Source: Burkholderia sp. FERM BP-3421 (GTDB lineage: Bacteria > Pseudomonadota > Gammaproteobacteria > Burkholderiales > Burkholderiaceae). Taken from it: a stretch of DNA of 64,000 nt. Under the pieces are notes generated by a model, which made no database searches, was not told the DNA's origin, and worked only from the letters and a program-made list of their open reading frames with translations. How positions within the stretch are numbered: position 1 is the stretch's first letter; every line of letters starts with the position of its first letter. This document shows positions 26,197-33,962 of this stretch, piece by piece. The position numbers were made by a program, and so were the translations under genes. The DNA lies in assembly GCF_028657905.1 (NCBI RefSeq), contig NZ_CP117782.1, positions 62,001-126,000 of the forward strand, read 5' to 3'.

Positions 26197-26451
26197 TTTG
26201 CATCGACTGACAGAAATGGTTGCTTCTTCGTAAGCGATCCATTCGTCGCGCAGCACACGCGCTTCGCGGAGGGACACCTCTGGGTAGCTGCCCAGCGACA
26301 TCCGCTTTTGCCTGCCGGCCCAGTAGTAGCGGAAATGCCAGGCCTTGCCTCCTGTCGCCGACACGGCCAGACAGAGGCCATCCAGATCCGGGAGGGTGTA
26401 GGCCTTGCCGGTGGCTTTGGCCTGTCGAATTGCGAAGTTGGAGAGCGCCAT
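26197..26451 (-). pseudogene. Truncated P4-type tyrosine integrase (N-terminal arm domain)
   Basis: The first 85 codons (MALSNFAIRQAKATGKAYTL, GLCLAVSATGGKAWHFRYY, QKRMSLGSYPEVSLREAR) are a clear DUF4102 integrase N-terminal domain. The frame then degenerates near VSRCK and the catalytic domain is missing. It stands 240 bp from the tRNA-Gly 3' end in the same orientation as the tRNA, exactly where the integrase of a tRNA island sits. Loss of the catalytic part means the island cannot excise by itself. Confidence 0.85.
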
Positions 26452-26688
26452 GCTCTTGCTCCTGAACATGAGTCAGGAACTCGATGCTGGTCACATGAAC
26501 CGCGCGCCTCCATCCACAATCCGGAATCAGCCATGTCCGTAAAAATGGACTTGTTTTTGGACTTAAAAGTCCCGGCTGGGAGCGGATTTCAGTGGCTGTC
26601 GCCGGAATCGAAGGCAGGTCAATAAGTCAATTGCATCAATGACTTGACCCACTTCTCTGGACGTCCACGGATCTCCGTGGATTGAGGC

Positions 26689-26703
26689 GGTGGAGCGGGC
26701 GAT
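26689..26703 (-). repeat. tRNA-side attachment repeat
   Basis: Second copy of GGTGGAGCGGGCGAT, covering the tRNA-Gly acceptor 3' strand, CCA and two further bases. It pairs with 7644-7658. Confidence 0.7.
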
Positions 26704-26765
26704 GGGAATCGAACCCACGTCATCAGCTTGGGAAGCTGAGGTAATGGCCATTATACGACGCCCGC
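26691..26765 (-). tRNA. glyU: tRNA-Gly(CCC)
   Basis: The minus strand folds into a full cloverleaf. The acceptor GCGGGCG pairs with CGCCCGC, the D-arm is GTATAATGGCCATTAC, the anticodon stem TCAGC/GCTGA holds loop TTCCCAA (anticodon CCC), and the T-loop is GTGGGTTCGATTCCCAT. CCA is encoded. Its 3' end is the attachment site of the island to its left. The gene symbol follows common usage. Confidence 0.95.
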
Positions 26766-27256
26766 AGAACGAATGATTCTACAGCGGATTGGGTGGAAAG
26801 GGCAAGCGAGTGGATTGGGCCGCTGTCGTCGGGGCAGGCATCGCTCGACGATGGTGTGGTGGCATGGCTTGGTCGTGAAGTACCTGAGGGGCCACGTATT
26901 GTTCTATTCACCTCTGCGGAGGCGTCCGTCGGTTGTTCGTGGCGGGACGGGGGAGCGATCGAACTCCCATACATGCCGTCGACCGGGGTGCCGATATCGG
27001 GATGGGGGCAGTTATCGGGAGGTGAAACTCCCGATCCGAGAGTTGCCCGGCCGTAGTCGGATGGTCTAAATCGCGGGGACCGTCGCAGTATGTACGGCCT
27101 CTGCCGCCACGATCATGCGCGCGCGTATCCGATCGCCATCACAGCGAAGCGCGTCATCCGCCGGGTGGCGCGTTGCGGGCCGGCGAGGAAATCGCGCAAC
27201 CCGGCCTGCTGTATCGAAGGCTATCTGCCTTCCAGCCATCTATACCGCGGCCCGCT
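26766..27256. other. Intergenic, no gene recognised
   Basis: About 490 bp upstream of tRNA-Gly. Short frames here lack conserved features. It contains hairpins, the best being ATCGGGAG-gtgaaa-CTCCCGAT at 27014-27035 inside a looser outer stem, without a T-run. The tRNA promoter should lie just right of 26765. Confidence 0.55.
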
Positions 27257-27463
27257 TTACCCCCGGACACTCAACGCCTTCTCAAGCGCCGCAATCAGCT
27301 TGAATGCATCGTCGCGGCCGATCAGGAAACCACGGCTGGTGTACTCGCACCCGAAGGCGTAGAAGCTCGGCAGCAGCGTCACCATGTCCTTCTGCTGATC
27401 GAAATCGACTTCGCATCTAGTCAACGGGAAGAACGGGTGGGAATCGGTCTGCCGGTCGGACAC
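27257..27463 (-). CDS. Small hypothetical protein downstream of rpsU
   Basis: A 68-residue frame starting with GTG behind a strong GGAGG ribosome binding site, 9 bp after the rpsU stop and so co-transcribed. It reads like a globular domain (FDQQKDMVTLLPSFYAFGCE, then FLIGRDDAFKLIAALEKAL). No family recognised. Its tight spacing to rpsU suggests a linked role, perhaps in stress physiology. Confidence 0.6.
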   Translation of the reverse strand: MSDRQTDSHPFFPLTRCEVDFDQQKDMVTLLPSFYAFGCEYTSRGFLIGRDDAFKLIAALEKALSVRG

Positions 27464-27472
27464 GACGTCCTC

Positions 27473-27685
27473 CTAGTACATCTTGCGGGGCGGCAGCATG
27501 CGCTTCGCCCGCAAGCGTTGCCGCGCAACGGCGCTGGCCTTCTTGCGCTTGCGTTCCGCGGTGGGCTTCTCATAGCCGGTGCGGGCGCGCAATTCCCGGA
27601 TCAGCCCGGTTCTCTCGATGTCGCGTCGAAAGCGCCGGAGTGCGACGTCGATCGGTTCGTTGACCTTGAGCGTGATGGTTGTCAT
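27473..27685 (-). CDS. rpsU: 30S ribosomal protein S21
   Basis: A 70-residue S21 with the standard opening TTITLKVNEPIDVALRRFRR, the central LIRELRARTGYEKPTAERKR and a basic tail. It binds late to the 30S subunit and helps mRNA initiation. Instead of the usual dnaG/rpoD macromolecular-synthesis context it sits among small hypothetical genes. Burkholderia genomes often carry more than one S21 copy, so this may be an accessory paralogue. Confidence 0.93.
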   Translation of the reverse strand: MTTITLKVNEPIDVALRRFRRDIERTGLIRELRARTGYEKPTAERKRKKASAVARQRLRAKRMLPPRKMY

Positions 27686-27718
27686 GTAGATCCTGCTTCG
27701 GAGCGTTGGAAAGGGAAA

Positions 27719-27928
27719 TCAGCCGAGTCGTGTCATGACGGCGCTTGCTATCTCGTCAGATTCGAACTCCGAATATCCGGCTCCGAGCGAAAGTGCGCGT
27801 ACTGCCGCGAACATCTGCAACTCCTGTTGATGGCGCAAGCCGGAATCGGCAATTCCGGCGGGAAGGGCGGCGTCGGCACGGGCGACCTGACCTCGTCCGA
27901 TCAGGCGAAGAAGCTCGTCGATGATCAT
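27719..27928 (-). CDS. Small hypothetical protein upstream of rpsU
   Basis: A 69-residue, mostly helical and acidic frame (IIDELLRLIGRGQVARADAA, then LQMFAAVRALSLGAGYSEFE) that ends 33 bp before rpsU on the same strand. No family recognised, no signal or membrane segment. Position and codon use support a real gene. Confidence 0.5.
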   Translation of the reverse strand: MIIDELLRLIGRGQVARADAALPAGIADSGLRHQQELQMFAAVRALSLGAGYSEFESDEIASAVMTRLG

Positions 27929-27975
27929 GCCCTCCTCCTCATTGCCGGAAAGCCGCGTTGTCGCGGCGAACCGCG

Positions 27976-28263
27976 TCAGCGAGCGTCGGAAAAGAAATCC
28001 GGGTTGTCGCCGCCGGCGTTGTCGATGAGGCCCTCGGCATAGCGCAGCGAAGCACGACGTGCGTTGCCGACGGTTTCGAACGGTGCGTTGTCGACCAGCC
28101 TGAATGTCTGGCTGCGCGTCAGCGTATCGTCGGTGCCGCGCAGGCAGATCTTGACCGCTGCGTCGAAGCCGGCGTCATAGTTGCGAGGGCAGCCGTTGAA
28201 AGGCTGCACGTGGGGATAAATCAGTGGATAAATCTCGAATCCACGGTAGAGATGCATGCTCAT
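27976..28263 (-). CDS. Hypothetical protein (95 aa)
   Basis: A frame starting MSMHLYRGFEIYPLIYPHVQ and ending DNPDFFSDAR. The composition is that of a folded soluble protein, with the central DAAVKICLRGTDDTLTRSQT. It precedes the rpsU block on the same strand. An in-frame ATG two codons further in is possible. I do not recognise the family. Confidence 0.55.
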   Translation of the reverse strand: MSMHLYRGFEIYPLIYPHVQPFNGCPRNYDAGFDAAVKICLRGTDDTLTRSQTFRLVDNAPFETVGNARRASLRYAEGLIDNAGGDNPDFFSDAR

Positions 28264-28996
28264 GATGAAATCCTGGCGTTCGGTTGCGACGAATCGCATG
28301 GACGAACGCATTCAGCCGGTATCGCCGCTGCGCGGCGCGACAGGTAGGGTGTAAGGGGCAAACAGTGCGTGCGGGGAAGGCGGCGCGACGCAGCAAGGGG
28401 GTAGTGAAGAGGCGAGCACCGGAGGGCCAGGGTGTGCTCGGATGAAATGATCATACGCGCATCGTTCTCCGGATGTCCATCGCAATTTCGGACACCGCAG
28501 GGATGCGCGGGCGACCGGCGCGGGCGACCGGCATGCGATCGACGGGGCGACTCGCGCACGTTGTCCAGCCCGACCGTCAGCGCTGGACGAATCGTCTTCC
28601 CGTCGAGGCGGTCGACGCGTGTTCGTCCTTGTGCCGGAAGTTGATGCCGCCTCTGATCAAGTCTGCGAGCGATAACGCCGGCGTGACCCGATATCCCGAT
28701 GCGTATGGGGCGACTACCACGCCGTTTCCCGGCGTCACGCGAAACCTGTTGTCCTGCAGCGCTTCGTCGACGACGCCGTCCAGTTCCCGACGACGCCGTC
28801 CAGTTCCAAAATCGAATACGCGCACGGCTCGGTACACGCCGCGTGGGCGCGCCGGCAAGGACGCATGCAACGCCTGGAAGGTGCGGTCGTATCATGCCCG
28901 CCCCGGGCGGGGTATCGGATATCCGCGGTGGCGGGGCGTGATCCTGGCGCGCGCATGATGCGCGCGCCAGCGGTCAGGGCTGGGTACTAAGGCGGG
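28264..28996. other. Region without an accepted gene, contains a disrupted frame
   Basis: About 730 bp between the hypothetical gene and cspA. A minus-strand frame around 28577-28870 (NRFRVTPGNGVVVAPYASGY, then LSLADLIRGGINFRHKDE) looks protein-like in its C-terminal half. Its N-terminal half is shifted by a 20-bp tandem duplication, so a broken small gene is possible. No other gene is seen. Confidence 0.45.
28768..28807. repeat. 20-bp tandem duplication
   Basis: The unit cgacgacgccgtccagttcc is present twice, head to tail (28768-28787 and 28788-28807). As 20 is not a multiple of three, it shifts the minus-strand frame that runs through it. Confidence 0.9.
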
Positions 28997-29200
28997 TTAC
29001 AGCGGCGTGATGTTCGACGCCTGCAGGCCCTTGGGACCTTGTTTCGTCTCGAAGCTGACTTTTTGGCCTTCGGCGAGCGTCTTGAAGCCGTCGCCGCGAA
29101 TCTCCGAGAAGTGCGCGAACAAGTCTTCCTTGCCGTTGTCGGGCGTGATGAAGCCAAAACCCTTGCTGTCGTTGAACCATTTGACGGTGCCGGTATCCAT
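28997..29200 (-). CDS. cspA: Cold-shock protein (CspA family)
   Basis: A 67-residue cold-shock OB-fold that binds single-stranded RNA/DNA and melts RNA structure. It opens MDTGTVKWFNDSKGFGFITP, with RNP1 (KGFGFI) and RNP2 (LFAHFSE), and ends GLQASNITPL. The start is fixed by the family N-terminus and by a GGAGAT ribosome binding site upstream. Genus members have several copies, so the exact paralogue is not determined. The upstream 130 bp could be a structured 5' leader. Confidence 0.95.
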   Translation of the reverse strand: MDTGTVKWFNDSKGFGFITPDNGKEDLFAHFSEIRGDGFKTLAEGQKVSFETKQGPKGLQASNITPL

Positions 29201-29913
29201 GTAGATCTCCTGAAAATTGGCGAGTATATGCGCCCCGAAAGGACACGGAAAAAGTCTCAAGGAGGGAGAGGACAACGAATACCGCAGGCCGCGGCCGATG
29301 GTGAGCAGCAATCACACTTCTTGAATACTTCGCGAGCCACAGTACGCTTCGTCAAGGGGGGCGTCAAGCGCTTTCGTCCGAAGCACGGACCTCGTCGTGT
29401 GCTTGCCGTCGTCATCGTGCCACGTTCGGGCGAGCACCGCCGGATGAACGTGGCACGACATCCAGAGGCGTTCGAGCCGACACCGATCGGCCAGGTTTGC
29501 GTGCGACGCCGATCGAGCAGAGCGCGCCTGGGTCCGGCTCCTCGCACCTGGCTGTTGTTGTGCGGCGAGGTCGCCAATATTTAGGTATCTGGATGAAATT
29601 TCGGTGAGATTCGTCAGGCTCAGGTGAGCGGGATCCCACGATTCCGATCCACGGTGCGCGGGCAAGGCCTCCGCCGTCATCGACCTTGCATGCGGCCTCG
29701 TTTCCCGCGAACCATGCGCGTTGTCGAGGTCGGTAAGGGCCGTCCGGGTTGGCAGGCCAAGCCTGTCCGTTCACGGCTGACATGGCGCGTGTCGAACATG
29801 CAAGCGCCGACGGCCTCATGCATCGCGCCGCAACCCGCAACTTGCGCCGTTTGTTCAAGCCCGCCGCGCCGCCGCACGGAACACTTCGCTCGTCCAACCC
29901 GCGGAGTCCGTCC
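29201..29913. other. Intergenic, no gene recognised
   Basis: About 700 bp between divergent cspA and the sterol-desaturase-like gene. Frames in it lack conserved sequence. It should hold the cspA promoter and leader near 29201-29330 and a promoter for the downstream gene near its right end. Confidence 0.55.
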
Positions 29914-30804
29914 ATGCAGTTCCTCGTCAGAACCTTCTACGCTCCTGTTTTCTTCATCGGCACGATCAGCGCCGCGGTATGGCTGATCCATGTCCGCCAC
30001 GCGCCGCCCTGGATGCTGATCGCGTTGTTCGCCGTCGCGCTCGCGCTGTCGTTCTGCTGCGAATCCCGGTTTGCCTACGATCTCGAATGGAACCGGTCGC
30101 GCGCCGATACGGCCCGCGACATGGCGCACGGTCTCGTGAACGAAGCGCTCAACGCGCTCGGCGTGTGCGTGGTGCCGCTCGTCACACGGTTCGCGCCGTT
30201 TCCCGGTCTTTGGCCGCAGCATTGGCCCTGGGTCGCGCAACTCATGCTCGCGATCGTCACAGCCGACATCGGCATCACGCTCGCGCATTACCTGAGCCAT
30301 CGCGTGCCTTTCCTCTGGCGCCTGCATGCTGTTCATCACAGCGTCACACGGATGTACGGCTTCAACGGCCTGATGAAGCACCCGCTGCACCAGGCGCTGG
30401 AAGCCGTCGCCGGTACCGCGCCGCTGCTCCTGACCGGCATGCCCGTGTCGATCGCGGCGGTGCTGGCCTTCGCCATCTCGATTCAACTGCTGCTCCAGCA
30501 TTCGAACGTGGACATGCGGCCCGGTCCGCTGCGTCATGTCGTTGCGTGGGCGCATGCGCACCGCTTCCATCACATGAAGTACGGCGACGCGGGCGACGTC
30601 AATTTCGGCCTGTTCCTGACGGTGTGGGACCGGCTGCTCGGCACCTATGTCGACGGCGACTATCGGATCGGCAGCCGCGACCTCGGCATCGGCACCCGGC
30701 CCGACTATCCCGACGCGTATCTGCGCCAGTTGCTCGAACCGTTCCGGCCCGAACGCGCATCGCCGGTTCCGGCCGCGCCGCCGGGGTTGCCGCGGCGTCT
30801 CTAG
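29914..30804 (+). CDS. Sterol desaturase / fatty-acid hydroxylase family membrane protein
   Basis: Membrane-bound diiron oxygenase of 296 residues. The N-terminus has two hydrophobic segments (APVFFIGTISAAVWLIH; MLIALFAVALALSFCC). The histidine boxes are HYLSHRVPFLWRLHAVHHS near residues 128-146 and HAHRFHHMKYG near 214. Such enzymes hydroxylate or desaturate a lipid acyl chain or sterol-like substrate. The start MQFLVRTFYAP was chosen because upstream in-frame sequence lacks protein character. It converges with an AraC gene, the two stops sharing 4 bp. Confidence 0.88.
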   Translation: MQFLVRTFYAPVFFIGTISAAVWLIHVRHAPPWMLIALFAVALALSFCCESRFAYDLEWNRSRADTARDMAHGLVNEALNALGVCVVPLVTRFAPFPGLWPQHWPWVAQLMLAIVTADIGITLAHYLSHRVPFLWRLHAVHHSVTRMYGFNGLMKHPLHQALEAVAGTAPLLLTGMPVSIAAVLAFAISIQLLLQHSNVDMRPGPLRHVVAWAHAHRFHHMKYGDAGDVNFGLFLTVWDRLLGTYVDGDYRIGSRDLGIGTRPDYPDAYLRQLLEPFRPERASPVPAAPPGLPRRL

Positions 30805-31481
30805 CGCAGGCTGCGGATCCGCATCGCGCGCAACGATGCATCGGCCCGCACGCCGAACAGCGCGCGCATCGTGCGCGAGAAATGGGCGGAATCGGCGAAG
30901 CCCGCCTCATGCGCGGCCGCCGTCAACGTCTGGCCGCCGAGCGCCCGTTCGAGCGCGACGCACAGCCGTCGCCAGCGCACCAGTTGCCGGATCGGCAGCC
31001 CCACGCGCGATCCGAACAGCCGTTCGAGCTGGCTGACCGACACATGCGCGGCGGTTGCGAGCGTGTGCGCGGACAGGGAGTCCGGCGACGGCGCATCGAG
31101 CAGCGCGAGCGCCCGCGCGACGCGTGGATCGTCGGGCAGGGGCCGCCGCCGCTGCGCGAGCGCCTCGGCGAGTGCGTCGAGCGACGGTGCGCCATGACGC
31201 GCGGCGTCGAGCAGCGCATCGGCCGACATCGCGAGCGGCTCCGCGTAAAGCGTGAAGAGCCGCGCGGGCGCATCGACGATCCGATGCCGCTGCATCGACG
31301 GGATCAGCACGCGCGCGCCGCGCACGGTTTCGCCATCGCATTCCACCGTGACGTCGCCGCCGGGCGACAGCAGCACCTGGTGCGCGTAATGCGCATGCAT
31401 CGAGGTCGCGCCGGCCGCGCCGTCGATCAGTGCGAAATCCTTCGCAAGCCACAGCTCCCCGGACCAACCCGATGACGTCAC
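30801..31481 (-). CDS. AraC-family transcriptional regulator
   Basis: A 226-residue regulator with an AraC-type ligand-binding N-terminus (ATSMHAHYAHQVLLSPGGDV near residue 26) and a C-terminal double HTH (LSAHTLATAAHVSVSQLERL; QTLTAAAHEAGFADSAHFSR). It is divergent from the oxygenase operon starting at 31893 across a 411-bp AT-rich spacer, so it likely controls that operon. A second AraC gene closes the same operon. Confidence 0.88.
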   Translation of the reverse strand: MTSSGWSGELWLAKDFALIDGAAGATSMHAHYAHQVLLSPGGDVTVECDGETVRGARVLIPSMQRHRIVDAPARLFTLYAEPLAMSADALLDAARHGAPSLDALAEALAQRRRPLPDDPRVARALALLDAPSPDSLSAHTLATAAHVSVSQLERLFGSRVGLPIRQLVRWRRLCVALERALGGQTLTAAAHEAGFADSAHFSRTMRALFGVRADASLRAMRIRSLR

Positions 31482-31892
31482 TGCCTCCCCCTTCTGGTGC
31501 GTGCTTGTGCGGCCGAACCACGCCGCATGTCAATCACATGTTTTGTTGATTAAAAAGATTCAATTCATCGGGTTGCTTATCGATGCTCAATTGATAGGCG
31601 GACGCCTTACGCCATTATTTCGATTTTGTGCAATTTCATCCAATACGTCGTTTTTGATGCGCATAAAACTGGATGCGTCGCGGGAAATCGATTCTATTTT
31701 AAGAATTAATGAAGATTGGTGTTTCAGTTTTCGCTGTCAAGGTACTTGTTCCGGTTCACCGGGCGTCACGAAAGCGCCCGGCCGTCGTTCTGCAAGGCAG
31801 CGCCAAAAAACCGACCGCGCGGCCGCGTGGTCGTCCGAGCGTGATCCGAGGGCCGTTCCAACCAGAAGTTCTTTCCCACAGCACAGGAGCTG
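31482..31892. promoter_or_regulatory. AT-rich divergent control region
   Basis: A 411-bp spacer between araC (minus) and the oxygenase operon (plus). Its left two thirds are clearly AT-rich against a GC-rich background, as expected for a regulated promoter. I could not fix -35/-10 boxes or AraC sites with confidence. The right end has a CACAGGAGC ribosome binding site for the first operon gene. Confidence 0.5.
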
Positions 31893-32717
31893 ATGATGTC
31901 AGTCAACGTCGATAGCCTGGTCAGCAGCATCAAGAGCCACCGTTGCTACACCCACCCGGTCTTCCTCAACTGGGCGAAAGCGGATCCCGCGCCCGAGGTG
32001 GTCGGCGCGCTGTTCCATCAGATCCAGAACTTCTGTTCGGCGACCCGTCCGGGCTGGAACTTCCCCGACGCGCTGCACGAACACGGCTTGCCCCAGCAGA
32101 GCACGCTGATGCAGGAGATCGTCGAGAGCGAGGGCGGCCACGGCCCCGAGCTGGCGACGATGGCGGGTTACATCGTGAACCAGGCGGCCGGCGACGCGAT
32201 CTTCGCGGACCTGTACGACCAGCACGCGGTGGAACAGGGGCTCAAGGCGTATTCCGATCGCCTGCTCGGCAGCCTGCCGGGCTACGACCACGCCAGCGGC
32301 CTGACGAGTCAGGTGCGCCGCGCGATGGCCGTGTTCGACGGCCGCAAGCAGACGGATCTCGCCTCCACCTATCGCAATCTCGGCGTCGCGCTCGCGCTCG
32401 AGATGATCTCGAATCGCCAGCTGATCCCCGGCGAAAAGCACTGCCTGGTCGACAGCGGCCTGTACCGCACCGATCTCGACGTGCCCGAGATGCACTACCT
32501 GCTCGAACACTGGGGCGAAGTCGGCGCGGAGGAGCAGCACGAACGCAATGCGCGCGAGGCGGTCGCGGTGGCGCTCGACGGTCCGCACGCGGCGCTCGTC
32601 GTCGAGGGGGCGCAGGATTTCCTCGATGCGCTCGCGAGCATGTGGGACCTGCTGGATGCGTCGCTGCTTCAGTCCGGGCATCCGGGCTATCGGGAGGACG
32701 CGCGGATCGCGGCTTGA
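31893..32717 (+). CDS. Heme-oxygenase-like diiron protein (PqqC/TenA/UndA fold)
   Basis: A 274-residue, all-helical protein of the iron-containing redox enzyme family (Haem_oxygenas_2 type). Possible metal ligands are Glu80 and His83 (VESEGGHGPE), Glu170 (ALALEMISNRQ) and Glu213/His216 (GAEEQHERNA). I place these by comparison with UndA/CADD-like proteins from memory, and they need alignment. Members cleave C-C bonds or hydroxylate N in natural-product pathways. First gene of a five-gene operon with a desaturase, a 2OG dioxygenase, an exporter and an AraC regulator, which argues for small-molecule synthesis rather than housekeeping. A start one codon later (MSVNV) is possible. Confidence 0.78.
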   Translation: MMSVNVDSLVSSIKSHRCYTHPVFLNWAKADPAPEVVGALFHQIQNFCSATRPGWNFPDALHEHGLPQQSTLMQEIVESEGGHGPELATMAGYIVNQAAGDAIFADLYDQHAVEQGLKAYSDRLLGSLPGYDHASGLTSQVRRAMAVFDGRKQTDLASTYRNLGVALALEMISNRQLIPGEKHCLVDSGLYRTDLDVPEMHYLLEHWGEVGAEEQHERNAREAVAVALDGPHAALVVEGAQDFLDALASMWDLLDASLLQSGHPGYREDARIAA

Positions 32718-32740
32718 GCGCACGACGACGGAGGCCGTTC

Positions 32741-33955
32741 ATGGATCGGTTGCGCAAGAGGCGGATGGCTGCGCCTTGGCCGCGGGAGGCCGTGCCTGCC
32801 GCGGTGCTGGCGAGCCCGAGGGAAAGCATGCGGAGTCTGCCCAGGGTGTTGCAGCCGTTCCTGACCTGGCTGACGGGCATGCCGCTGTTCGACGAGACGC
32901 CGTTGTTCCGCTGGAACGCGTTCACCCGCACGGTCGCCGCCGTCGCGATCCTGCTCGCGGGGCTGGGCTTGAGCGCCGCGTGCCTGCGCGCCGGCGGCGT
33001 CGCGTATCTCGGGCTCGTGCCGGCCTGGCTGTTGACCGTCAACGGGATGCGCGACCTGTACACGGTGACCGAGCACTATTGCGCCCACGATACGTACTCG
33101 CGCGTGCACCGGCTCGACGTGCTGGTGGGCGAGTGCGTGTCGACGCTGCTGTTGGCGGCGCCGCTCGGCCTGTTCCGGCGCGAACACCTGAAGCATCACG
33201 CGGTGCCGCGTCTCGACAGCGATCCCGACGTGGTGTTCCTGGTCTCGACGGGGTTTCGCCGCGGGATGTCGCGGGCGGCATTCCGGCGCTACATCGCGCG
33301 GACCTGCCTGTCGCCGCGCTTCCACCTGCGCTACCTGGGCGCGCGCCTTGCCGCGAACCTGTCCGGCCCGCCGCTTCGCGTCGTCGCGACGCTCGCGTAT
33401 CTCGCCGCGCTCGTTGTCGCGCTCACGCATTACCACGGCTGGCTCGCGTGGTGGGTCGCGTGGGTCGTGCCGGCAGTGCTGCTGTTCCAGATCGCATCGC
33501 TGATCAATTATCACTCGGAGCATCTGTGGGACGACGTGGCGTCGCTGGCCGGGCGCGAGGCGATCGCGCGGGTCTGCGTCGGGCGTTTCTGCGGCGATCC
33601 GGCGCCGGGTCCGCGCGCGGGCGTCGCGCGCTGGCTCATGTGGTGGGCGCGGGTGCTGTTCGTGCATCTGCCGCACCGGCTGCTGGTGTTGCCGGGCGAC
33701 CAGTCGCAGCACGACCTGCATCACCGGCGGCCGCGCTCGGACTGGGCGAACGCGGCGTTCACGCGGCGCGACGACGTGATCGCCGGCGCGCCCGGCTGGC
33801 CGGTCGGCTATATCGACGTCTGGGGGAGCCTCGTCGACCACCTCGACGCCTGCGTCGATCCCCGGGGCTCGACACATCTCGTGCGGCATCCGCCGCACCA
33901 CGCCGCGCGGGCCGCTGCGGCTGTCCGCGAGCGGCTTTCGACATCTTCTGGCTGA
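32741..33955 (+). CDS. Membrane fatty-acid-desaturase-family protein
   Basis: A 404-residue integral membrane diiron enzyme. The three histidine boxes are EHYCAHD near residue 112, REHLKHH near 148 and QHDLHH near 324, and hydrophobic helices lie at about 65-105, 215-245 and elsewhere. The start MDRLRKRRMAAPW lies 23 bp after the previous stop. Family members desaturate acyl chains, but some act on soluble amino-acid-like molecules (for example the rhizobitoxine desaturase RtxC) or make terminal alkenes (UndB). It is followed after 7 bp by the dioxygenase gene. Substrate unknown. Confidence 0.82.
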   Translation: MDRLRKRRMAAPWPREAVPAAVLASPRESMRSLPRVLQPFLTWLTGMPLFDETPLFRWNAFTRTVAAVAILLAGLGLSAACLRAGGVAYLGLVPAWLLTVNGMRDLYTVTEHYCAHDTYSRVHRLDVLVGECVSTLLLAAPLGLFRREHLKHHAVPRLDSDPDVVFLVSTGFRRGMSRAAFRRYIARTCLSPRFHLRYLGARLAANLSGPPLRVVATLAYLAALVVALTHYHGWLAWWVAWVVPAVLLFQIASLINYHSEHLWDDVASLAGREAIARVCVGRFCGDPAPGPRAGVARWLMWWARVLFVHLPHRLLVLPGDQSQHDLHHRRPRSDWANAAFTRRDDVIAGAPGWPVGYIDVWGSLVDHLDACVDPRGSTHLVRHPPHHAARAAAAVRERLSTSSG

Positions 33956-33962
33956 GGAGACT

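Larger units (their letters stand above)
7644..26703. mobile_element. tRNA-Gly(CCC)-borne genomic island, about 19 kb
   Basis: Bounded by a 15-bp direct repeat: one copy is the 3' end of tRNA-Gly, the other stands between trmB and the first accessory gene. Supporting signs are a P4-type integrase remnant right next to the tRNA, three IS elements or remnants, T6SS effector genes and transport/regulator cargo unrelated to the flanking housekeeping genes. The integrase is truncated, so the island is probably immobile now. It may have been built from more than one acquisition. Confidence 0.72.

Noticed and set aside
26793..27056. Frames of 87-98 codons right of tRNA-Gly
   Set aside because: No ribosome binding site, no domain character, and overlapping frames of similar quality.
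29257..29915. Several frames between cspA and the sterol-desaturase-like gene
   Set aside because: Arg/Pro-rich chance frames on both strands without family resemblance.
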